Shown piece by piece: positions 55,418 through 64,000 of a DNA stretch of 64,000 nucleotides. Numbering within the stretch: the stretch's first letter is position 1; each line of letters begins with the position of its first letter. Source of the stretch: Eudasyphora cyanicolor (lineage: Eukaryota; Arthropoda; Insecta; Diptera; Muscidae); assembly GCA_963930755.1 (NCBI GenBank), contig OZ005738.1:199792248-199856247 (forward strand), read 5' to 3'. Position numbers and translations under genes: made by a program. A model generated the notes under the pieces. It worked only from the letters and a program-made list of their open reading frames with translations, was not told where the DNA came from and did not search any database.

Positions 55418-57200
55418 TATACCCTTTAGTGGTACGATGGTATATATCATTTGCTACGGGCCAAAAGTGTAACACATCGAAGGAGTGATTGATATGATTA
55501 TTTAATAACTTGTGTACTACTTATTTGAATCTTCTGAAATTATACACAATACTAATAAACCAATACTACACCATTTCCAAATGCAGTTCAGAAAAACTCA
55601 TTTTAAATTCAGAATTCGTCAATTGAAATTCAGAAATTCCATTTGAAATTCTGAACTCGTCACTTGAAATTCAGATTTTCCATTTGAAATTCAGAATCCG
55701 TCAATTGAAATTCAGAAATTCAATTTGAAATTCAGGAGTCGTCATTTGAAATTCAGATTTTACATTTGAAATTCAGAACTCATCAATTGAAATTCAGAAT
55801 ATCCATTTGTAATTCAGAATTCTTCAGTTGAAATTCAGAACTCGACACTTGAAATTCAGAATTTTTCATTTTAAAGTCAGAACTTTTCATTTTAAATTCA
55901 GAAACTATTGAAATTCGGAATTTCTATTTGAAACAAGAAAATATTTTTTTTTTAATTTCATGGTTTTCTCAGTGTGGAGTTGAGCTGAAGATCAAAGAGT
56001 TCCTTTTAAGTTAAGCAAGGTATTTTGAAAAGTCAAGTGAAAAAGAAAACGTCTTGAAATCCAACATCAACCATGACGTTTCGTAGGTGGTTAGTCAACT
56101 CCTCGGATGCAGTAGCATTATTTTTTGGCCTACGGTGCACTGGTTATTACGTGTATTAACATCAAAGTTATTGAAAATTTACATATGGGAAATACTTAAA
56201 ATTAAGAACCATCTCAAGTCAATCGTATGTCGCCGTAGTTCTTTTTAATTTCACATTATTTATGTATAGGAACATTTTGCAATGCATGTGACTGAAGGAA
56301 ATAAAGATTTTTAAATTTAATCCGACTCGAGAAAGAACTCATCCAATCATCCGCTTTCATATGAGCCATTGTCAAAGACTGTCCGTAATTCTGATAATTC
56401 ATTCCAATTCCATTCCATTGCTATTTATTATTACGAAGCTGGTTTTACTTGCAGCACTTAAATCCTAATCCACGACCAGCCATGCTTTTTCGGGCTGAAG
56501 ATGTTTGTGTATGACTTCAAACCTATATACTTAATTTCACATTAAAATGTTCTGAAAATCTGATTTCTGAAGAATTCCGAATTTTAAATGACGAGTTCTG
56601 AATTTCAAATGAAAAATTCTAAATTTCAAATGTCGAGTTCTGAATTTCAATTGACGAATTCTGAATTTCAAATGGAAAATCTGAAATTCAATTGACGAGT
56701 TCTGAATTTCAAATGGAAAATCTGAATTTCAATTGATGAGTTCTGAATTTCAAATGGAAATTCTGATTTTCAATTGACGAATTCTGAAAATTAAATTGAA
56801 ATCTGAATTTCAAGTGACGAGTTCTGAATTTCAAATGGAATTTCTGAATTTCAATTGATATTTTCTGGATTACAGTTGGATATGGTGTAGTTTATTAGTC
56901 ACTATCCCCTCGAGAAAAATGGGAGAAGTTGCCGGTCCCCATTTGGTGCCTCCCAAACAAATTTTGCACCAAAAGTTAACCGCTTATAGCTTTAATATCA
57001 CTTCATGTAAATACTTGAAATGTTTGTACAGTATAATGCTTTCATAATACCTAGAGTCCACCATGCCCCTTTTGGTAGCTCCCACACAAACGTACCATTT
57101 TGTACGAAAAGTTAACAGCTTATATCGTGAATACCAATGCATATAAATATGGACTTAATTTTTTTGCACAGTGTATAGTTTTTAAAATTCCTAAAATATT
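55418..57200 (-). mobile_element. HINE-like element (reverse), interrupted
   Basis: Left edge TATACCCTTTAGTGGTACGA and AACACATCGAAGGAGTGAT. It is interrupted by the inverted-repeat element 55569-56887, then TTATTAGTCACTATCCCCTC, CTCCCAAACAAATTTTGCAC and CTCCCACACAAACGTACCAT. The 5' end is lost. Confidence 0.75.
55569..56887. mobile_element. TA-inserted long-inverted-repeat element (ATTCAGAA sub-repeats)
   Basis: The ends CACCATTTCCAAATGCAGTT and (reversed) CACCATATCCAACTGTAATC are flanked by TA (55567-55568, 56888-56889). Joining the flanks gives AATACTAGTTTATTAGTCAC, matching the uninterrupted HINE phrase TATTAGTTTGTTAGTCGC, so TA duplication and ends are secure. The arms consist of ~21-bp units of the form CAATTGAAATTCAGAATTCG, inverted between left (55600-55930) and right (56575-56870). 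The centre (about 55930-56570) is non-repetitive and non-coding. Confidence 0.9.
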
Positions 57201-57714
57201 GATAAAAATTGGAATTATGGCCAGTGTTGCCGCTGGGCAATTTTCCCAGAAACTGCCCAAAATCGACTTCATCTGTCCAAATATAAAAAAATAGTTTGTG
57301 TTTCTTTTCTAACTTAGAAATTTTAAGTATAATTTATTACACGGGGCAAAATCTCCATTTTAGATATGCTTAAATCCAAAGAATATATATTTGGAGCACA
57401 AATTTTTAAATATTATACATTTCTGAGCAAATAAATTTTATTTGAAAATCAATAAAATTTATTTGGAAAGCATATGTTAATATATTAGAACAAAATATAT
57501 TTGCGAACTAATTTTCTCAAATAAAATATGTGTTTAAATACAAATAAAATTATCGTTTATGATATCTCCAAATATATTTTATTTAAAAAAAGATTTTCAA
57601 ACTTTGCTGAATTTTTCGACTTCAGCTTTAATTTTTCCTTGTTTTGGAATTATACATTCCAGTTAAAAATGGCATACATAGCATTAACATCGGTTTTAAA
57701 GAACTTATATTTAA

Positions 57715-60260
57715 CTAGCTTTAACCCGGTGCGCTTCGCAGCCCCCATCATTTATTTATTTTCTGTTTAGGGTACTGTAGAATATGTAAAAACAAATGAA
57801 TATTGCATATGGGGGAAAATTATGTGTACAATAAAATACGAAAATCTCCGATTAATTTCTTACTTATGTTCCTGGCATCAAGGTGCGATATTTATCTCTT
57901 TTGCCTTCTGCGCCTCTAAATGTCAAAAACTATTATTTGGATCATATTTTGCCTTTTTCCCCTAGTTTATATTCCAATAGCTACATTCACACTCTGGTAC
58001 AATATAAAACAATGTTTGCCCCACGGTGTCTTTAGAAGTTTTAATTTAAAAAAAGGTAAAATGAATGCCTAGTTTATTTAAGTTGCAAGACTTACAATTG
58101 CCATTGGGATCACATTTAATCATTTTCTCCCCATTGTACCACATTTAACCCAATGTGTCATAATTAAACATTTTTGCACCACTGTACAACATTTAATAGT
58201 TTGTCACTAAAAGTGTGCATTTAGAGAACATCACTAAGAGCCATGTTCGCATCCTTAGGCCGTATTTTACCCTTTATGTCGCATATCTGTGGCACGTTTA
58301 ACTTTTTAAGGTTAACGTAGAACCTTCGCACTCTGGCAATGAATCATTGTACTACTTAACTTAATTCAATATTTAATTATTCCACTGTTCTTCTACAGTA
58401 CGAAATTGTATACATATCTGGAACATATAACACATTTTTCCCCTGTTACCACATTTAATAATTTTGCCTCCCTTTACCATTTTTAACCCTTTTTGCTTCA
58501 CTGTACCATATTTAAGCCCTTCTGCTACAATCAGCCCTATTTAACACCTTTTAGCCACTCTGAACCATAATTTTAAACTTTAACTAAAAGCATAACATTT
58601 GAAAAATGGACTTCTTAACTCATATTTATGTTACATGTTTTTGCCCAATGTGTAACGCTTTTTGCCCACAGAATCATATTTAACACCTTTTTATCCTACA
58701 GTTCCATATTTAACCATTTTTGTCCTACTATACCATTTTTAACGATTTTCCACACTGTACCAAATTTAACCATTTTGACCCACTGTACAATAGTCAATAA
58801 TTTTTTCACATTTTACAATATTTAATCATTTTTGTCCCACTGTACCATAGTTAAACATTTTTGCCTCACTGTTTCTGAGGTAACGCTTTTTGGCCCACTG
58901 TACCATATTTAACCCATTTTTCCCACTTTACCATTATTAATTATTTTTCCCCGATGTGCTATGGTCAACCCTTTTTGTCCCATTGTGCAATGCTAAAACC
59001 CTTGTTCACTGTAAAATATTTAACACTTTTTGCCCCACTGTATCATATTTAATCCTATTTGCTATACTGTATCATATTTAACACCTTTTTGTCCCTTTTT
59101 GAACCAACTGTACAATAGTTAACCATTTTTGTCACACTGTTCCATATTTAATTCATTTTTGCCCCACTGTAACATATTTAATCAATTTTGTCCAACAGTG
59201 CCAAATACATATACACTGTACCATTGTCTCTCACTTTACAATATTTAACTATTTTTGCCCCACTGTACCATAGTTAACCCTTTTTGCCCCACTGTGCCAT
59301 ATTTAACACTTTTTTCTCACTGTACCTTATTTAATACTTTTTGTCTCACTGTACCATATTTAAAATTTGTCCCCACTCTACCATACTTAACCCTTAACGT
59401 CACTGTACCATATTTAATCACATTTTATCCACTGTACCATTTTTGTCCCACTATACAATATTTAATGTTTTTGACCCACTGTGCTCTTCACATCTCAAGT
59501 TTAAGTTCCAATTTTGCCAGATTGATTCATTTTTCCCCGTTTTGCCCCACTGTGCTAGAATTTCCAAAAATCACTTCCGATCTGTAGTTAATGTTACAAA
59601 ATCTACCCTAGAACCATGGGACCATATCTAAAATTTTTAAACCACTGTACCCTATTTTACACTTTGACCCGAAAAGTACGATGACAAAAAAAGCTGACTA
59701 CCCCGATCCGTTTCCCTAAGGGCATCCCACGATTCAATTTTCACCATTCTAAATATAGACGTTAAAGCTGGGTGGTACCACATTTATCCCTTTCTATCCC
59801 ACTGTGTCCCTAAAATTTTCAAAAAATCGCTCCTTATTCTAGTTTACGTCCCAAGAGCTACTCTAAAAGCAGATTACACGACTCTAGCTCTTGCCATTTG
59901 GATTTGGCTGATGTACCCCATTTATCACTTTTTACCCCACTGTGTGCGTAAATGTTTTACACCACTGTGTGCGTAAATGTTCCCAAGGGCTACCCTCATA
60001 CCAAATTTCATGATTCTAGCTCATTTCGTTTAGATTTGGCGGTGGTACCATATTTATCCCTTTTTGCCCCATTGTGCGGCTAATAGTACGAATTTCGAAA
60101 TATCCCGCCTTATTGCTCGTCCACGTCCCAAGGACTACCCTCCCACCAAATTTCATAATTCTAGCTTCAGCCGTTTGGCCTGGGCGATGATCAGTCAGTC
60201 AATCAGTCAGCCAATCAGTCAACCAGTCACGCAACAATTTTATATATATGTATAGATAGA
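57715..60260 (-). mobile_element. 2.5-kb Helitron with internal degenerate tandem array
   Basis: On the minus strand it starts TCTATCTATACATATATATA (60260) and ends ACCGGGTTAAAGCTAG (57715), inserted between A and T inside the MITE. The 3' end CTAG and 5' TC are canonical. Near the 5' end four or so (CAATCAGT) units occur. The subterminal phrases ATTCTAGCT and CCAAATTTCAT are shared with each other across ~300-bp diverged repeats at 59700-60180. No Rep/helicase frame was seen. Confidence 0.85.
58030..59680. repeat. degenerate ~30-40-bp tandem array inside the Helitron
   Basis: More than forty imperfect copies of a phrase like GCCCCACTGTACCATATTTA followed by AACCCTTTTT. Spacing varies by several bases. 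Frames rich in Pro/His/Cys/Thr across it are products of the repeat and not genes. Confidence 0.85.
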
Positions 60261-60550
60261 TTTCTAACTATTCCAAGCCATCAATTGTTGTCAATCCTTC
60301 AAGCAATTTATTGTTATACAAGATTTCAATTATAAAGAAATTTTACAAACATTTAAAATTTCTTATAGTTTTGTTTTTGAATATTGAGTTCGAGATCAGT
60401 GTTTTTCTAAAAATTTACATTTAATTGCTGAAAAGTTAAAACGATTAAAGTATCGATATATTTTCATGTCAATTAATCTTTCGTTAGGAAACAATATATC
60501 AATATAACAAATATAAGGATGTAAACATAGTGTGTCTGTCTAATACTATA

Positions 60551-60757
60551 TATAGCGTGATCCATTTCGAGGTTCCCTACTTTTTAAAGAAAAAAACAAA
60601 GAAAATTCAAATTTAATGGGGAATGCTTATTATCATTTTAAAGAACATTCTGTGGCATTTAGTTTTTGAAGATTACGTCTATCATATGTTGACCGCGGCT
60701 ACGTCTCGATGGTCCATCCGTTGAGTCAAATTTTCGCGAATGACACGCGTAAATGTT
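60551..60757 (-). mobile_element. mariner end fragment
   Basis: GCGTGATCCATTTCGAGGTT, AATGGGGAATGCTTATTATC and GGCTACGTCTCGATGGTCCA match the left end of 51861-52762. The other end is lost, and the sequence jumps to AATGACACGCGTAAATG. It contains only the last codons of the transposase region. Confidence 0.8.
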
Positions 60758-60812
60758 TCAAGCAGAATATGTTTGGGAAAATATACTACAGAAACGATTG
60801 TTTCAGCGTGTA

Positions 60813-61330
60813 TGTACAGAAAAGTAGGAAATTATAAAACATAAACGATGTATGTATAGTTAATAGGTTTTTATGAACTCAGGCTTCTTATTACACTTGT
60901 ATTAAGTACATTAATAATGTTAACAAAAAATTCTTAAATTCAGTCTTTATTTTTTAATCGCAATACAATTTAGGTTAAGATATATAGATCATTTTTTAGT
61001 TATTATTTTTAATCTTTTCTTTACGTAGCATATTGCAGTTGACAGTATTTAATTTTCAATGTTGTTTGTATTGAAGAAAGGGTTAAAAATTTACGTTCAG
61101 CGGCGGCGGAACTGTGTGGTAGTGCTAATAGATTAAAAACCCTTAGCCGGTTTAACCAACTGAAACTTTCTTACTTCTTTTTGTAGTCAATGTCTATGTT
61201 ATTGATCAGTTCTTTTTTTATGAAATAGCTTTATATTAGATTTTATACTTGGATATATGCAGGTAGGGCAAACGTGAACATTCCGCTTGAAAGTCCTTGT
61301 TCAAATTATTAACCACAGGTAGAATATAAA
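60813..61330. other. AT-rich, contains HINE end scrap
   Basis: At about 61140-61182, TTAGCCGGTTTAACCAACTG and AAACTTTCTTACTTC are a reversed HINE left end. No gene. Confidence 0.45.
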
Positions 61331-61360
61331 GGGTGTCCCAAGAAGAGCGCAATTTTTTAA

Positions 61361-61840
61361 TTACTGATGCAGCAATTGAATTGTTTCTCTGGCTGTATGA
61401 CATGTGGCGCCGTCTTGTTGGAACCACATGCCCTCCACATTCATTTCTTCAATTCTAGGCAAGAAAAAACTGGGTATCATTTCACGATACCGAACACCAT
61501 TGACTGTTTGCGCTTGACCTGCCTCAAAGGTCCAATGATTCCTCCAGCCCAAAAACCACACCACACAGTGACACGTTGAGGATGCATTTGCTTCTCGTGA
61601 ATCACTCGAGGATTTTCCGCACCCCAAATGCGACAATTCTGCCTATTGACGAAGCCATCAAGATGAAAATGGGCCTCGTCACTGAAGATGATTTTATCGG
61701 CAAAATCAGCATTTTAATGTTGTCTCTCCAATACCCAATTAACGAACTCCCTTCGCTGTCCTTCTCCATTTTTACTAACCTCGTACCTTCTACTAGCAAA
61801 CAATAACAATTATTCAAATGTCAAACAATGACACTTCGAA
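61361..61840 (-). pseudogene. mariner-like transposase, catalytic-domain fragment
   Basis: From the right, reading minus: FVNWVLERQH (about 61730-61755), ADKIIFSDEAHFHLDGFVNR with the first catalytic Asp (about 61660-61715), QMHPQRVTVWCGFW, then, after a frame change near 61535, VNGVRYREMIPSFFLPRIEE and MWFQQDGATCHTARETI with the second catalytic Asp. The frame stops just after LLHQ. The N-terminal DNA-binding domain and the C-terminal part with the third acidic residue are absent. Confidence 0.88.
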
Positions 61841-61855
61841 TGTTGCGAGATTTAA

Positions 61856-62886
61856 CAAGTAAAAAAGTTTCAGTCGGGTAAACCGACTAAGGTATACCCT
61901 CACTTTGTGAGTAATGTAATATTGAATATTACACAAATTATTCTGTCAATTTTTGTGGGAGGTACCAGAAGGGGTTTAAGAAATACACCTATATTTCGCT
62001 GAACAGTAGATACTTTAAATACATTGCACTGTGCCGAATTGTAACCGTTTATATGGACTGGTATATTAACGTAGAGATATTAAATTGTGGTATAATTTGG
62101 CCATTTTGTGTGGGAGGTACAAAAAGGGGCGTGGTGATAACGCTCATTTTTCACTGGACTATAGGCATTATAAAAGCATTACACTGTACAAAATTTCAAG
62201 TAATTCTATACACTGATATTAACGTTATAAACTGTTAACTTTTGGTGCAAAATGGTACCTTTGTGGGAGAGGTACCAAAAGGGGCGTGACAATAACGCCC
62301 ATTTTTCAATGGACTATAGGCACTATAAAAACATTACGCTGTACAAAATTTCAAGTATTTTTATACGCTGGTATTAATGTTATAAACTGTTAACTTTTGG
62401 TGCAAAATGGTGCATTTGTGTGGGAGGTACCAAAAGGGATGCGGCAATAACGCCCATTTTTCACTGGACTGTAGGCACTATAAAAGCATTACACTGTACA
62501 AAATTTCAAGTATTTCTAAACACTGTTATTAATGTTATAAGCTTTTAACTTTTAGTGCAAAATGGCGCATTTGTGTGGGAGGTACCAAAAGGGGCGTGGC
62601 AATTTCGCCCATTTTCCTCGAGTTGATAGCGACTAACAAACTAATACTATGTGTGGAATTTCAGAAGATTCGAATACGTATAATGTCAGTTATTAAAGAA
62701 TCAATATTTCACAACATTTGAACCCTTTGTGGGGGAGGTACCAGAAGGAGTGGACCAATATGGCCCATCTTCGAACTTAGCCGGAGATGGAAAAAAATAT
62801 TACCACATACGAAATTTGAAGTCAATCGGTTACTCCTTTCGAGAGTTATCGTGCGCACCAGCCAGCCGACAGACAGACAGACAGGC

Positions 62887-62918
<32 letters not shown>

Positions 62919-63062
62919 GGACGGACATTGCTCATTCGACTTAAAATGACCCAAAACGGATTTCCGCCGAACATACTTGGGGTCTTAGGTCACTCCTTCG
63001 ATGTGTTACACTTTTTTCCGTAGCAAATGATATATACCCTCGTCACACTAAAGTGAGGGTAT
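61856..63062 (+). mobile_element. HINE-like element, most complete copy
   Basis: Left end AAGTAAAAAAGTTTCAGTCG with hairpin GTCGGGTAAACCGAC, then TATACCCTCACTTTGTGAGT. Core units at about 61950, 62108, 62265, 62418 and 62572 (about 155 bp apart), and the variant unit at 62728 (GGGGGAGGTACCAGAAGGAG). A (CAGA)n tract lies at 62870-62920, then CTCCTTCGATGTGTTACAC, and the 3' hairpin ATACCCTCGTCACACTAAAG then TGAGGGTAT. It sits inside the mariner 61331-63092. It is the best reference for the family here. Confidence 0.85.
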
Positions 63063-63107
63063 AAAAATTGCGTTCTTCTTGGGACACCCTTATGTATTTT
63101 AGAAATA

Positions 63108-63644
63108 ACAATTAAGAAAGCTTCAGTCGCGTTAACCGACTAAGGTATACCCACACTTTGTGACTAATTTAATATATAACATTACTCCAACATTATATTG
63201 TACAAAATTTCAAGTATTTTTAAGCACTTGTATTAAAGTTATAAGCAGATAAATTTTGATACAAAATGGTCCACTTGTGTGGGAGGTACCAAAAGGGGCG
63301 TGGCAACTTCGCCCATTTTTCTCGAGGTAATAGCGACTAATAAAATAATACAATGTGTTGAATTTCAGGAGATTCTAGTAAGTAGTATAAAAGTTATTAA
63401 AGAATCAATATTTCACTAAATGTTAACCCTTTGTGTGGGAGGAGGTACCAGAAGGAGTGGAGTTGGAAAAAAATATTACCGTATACCAAATTTGAAGGCA
63501 ATCGGTTACTCCTTTCGAGAGTTATCGTGCGCACCAGCCAGCAGACAGACAGACGGACGGACATTGCTCATTCGACTTAAAATCACCCAAAACGGATATC
63601 CGCCGAACATACTTAGGGTCTTAGATCACTCCTTCGATGTGTTA
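63108..63644 (+). mobile_element. HINE-like element, truncated by another insertion
   Basis: Left end AAGAAAGCTTCAGTCGCGTT, hairpin GTCGCGTTAACCGAC, one core unit near 63275, the variant unit near 63430, a short CAGACAGACAGACGG tract and CACTCCTTCGATGTGTTA, where the next element begins. Confidence 0.8.
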
Positions 63645-64000
63645 TGCTAAGTACAGACGATTTCCAGATCGGCAAACGTTATCAACCCTGATAAAGTGCT
63701 GCAAATATACGGACAATGACAGGTTGTTAGGCAAAGGTGAATTGACAGTTCAGACGATTGCAAGAAAACATTACAATTTCATATATTTACAATATATTTT
63801 GTAAATATTTATATGCAGGATTGCCAATAAAAATACATTATAGACAGTGTTGCAAATAAAATGTTTTTCTGGCAATGGCGCCGTTGTCACATGCATAAAC
63901 TTCGCACATATAACAATCTGCAAATTATCTCGCAATGACTTTTATGCTAACGTTGCAAAACAAAAATTGTATGTTCACACGGTTGTAAATTCACAGGGTT
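63645..64000. mobile_element. TAAGTACAGACGATT element, runs off the window
   Basis: CTAAGTACAGACGATTTCCA, CAGATCGGCAAACGTTATCA and, later, CTCGCAATGACTTTTATGCT and TTCACACGGTTGTAAATTCA match 36579-36989 with the interior inverted relative to that copy. Its right end lies beyond the window. Confidence 0.75.

Larger units (their letters stand above)
57340..60810 (-). mobile_element. TA MITE in reverse, split by a Helitron and a mariner end
   Basis: The left end CACGGGGCAAAATCTCCATT and the right end GATTGTTTCAGCGTG are flanked by TA (57338-57339, 60811-60812). After removing the Helitron (57715-60260) and the mariner piece (about 60551-60757) about 720 bp remain, as for other copies. Family marks run in reverse order: AATTTTTAAATATTATACAT, GCATATGTTAATATATTAG, CCAAGCCATCAATTGTTGTC. 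Confidence 0.85.
61331..63092 (-). mobile_element. mariner-like element interrupted by a HINE
   Basis: The termini AGGGTGTCCCAAGAAGAGCG and CGTTCTTCTTGGGACACCCT pair. The interior has a transposase fragment at 61361-61840, then the HINE 61856-63062, then the right tip. It is a different mariner subfamily from those at 19261 and 51861 by TIR sequence. Confidence 0.85.

Noticed and set aside
58628..59631. Frames rich in Cys/Pro/His/Thr, resembling a zinc-finger repeat protein
   Set aside because: They arise from the degenerate GCCCCACTGTACC array; spacing is irregular and stops are frequent.

Overview
The window is nuclear DNA of a higher fly (Diptera, probably Schizophora; species not resolvable by eye). 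It is AT-rich and intron-bearing. It holds one long Ser/Thr/Gln-rich coding exon of Drosophila style and is otherwise almost entirely layered transposable-element debris: a copia-type LTR element primed by an internal initiator-tRNA site, Tc1/mariner elements, hAT elements, Helitrons, DINE-1/HINE-like elements with tandem cores, and non-LTR retroposon tails ending in repeats of GGTTA. No tRNA, rRNA, CRISPR or prokaryotic feature was seen.

Layout. 1-9.6 kb: a mariner end, a 505-bp Tc1/mariner derivative that keeps only the transposase N-terminal domain, a HINE with a ~155-bp tandem core, a 449-bp hAT element, an RTE-like LINE scrap, and a five-fold 246-bp tandem array of a LINE tail. 10-18 kb: an old Helitron carrying a LINE (RT tail + RNase H) and a small DNA element, then a TA-inserted long-inverted-repeat element and a hAT element with a perfect 8-bp duplication. 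19-28 kb: a mariner (DD37D-like, dead) and a canonical Helitron, both sitting in one copy of a ~745-bp TA-flanked MITE that recurs across the window; a second copy of the 16.6-kb hAT; a second copy of the 4.7-kb hAT. 28-38 kb: HINE copies in both orientations, a repeat-poor 30.4-33.7 kb block that may hold a promoter and 5' UTR, and a three-level nest (MITE containing HINE containing a hairpin-forming hAT). 38.83-40.21 kb: the coding exon, + strand, ending in a canonical splice donor; everything to its right is probably intron. 41.4-46 kb: a TIR element split by a complete but coding-dead copia-like provirus (41601-45648). 46-64 kb: more HINEs, a second long-inverted-repeat element, an unusual GC-rich 575-bp island (49735-50309), two more mariner-type elements, and a second Helitron with a degenerate internal tandem array.

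The elements do not work together as a pathway. What unites them is nesting: in several cases the empty target site can be rebuilt from another copy of the host repeat inside the same window, which fixes element ends and target duplications to the base. The host gene is the only plausible cellular gene. Its N-terminus shows a GTG where a start ATG is expected, and its intron appears to have absorbed much of the repeat load. I could not name the gene.
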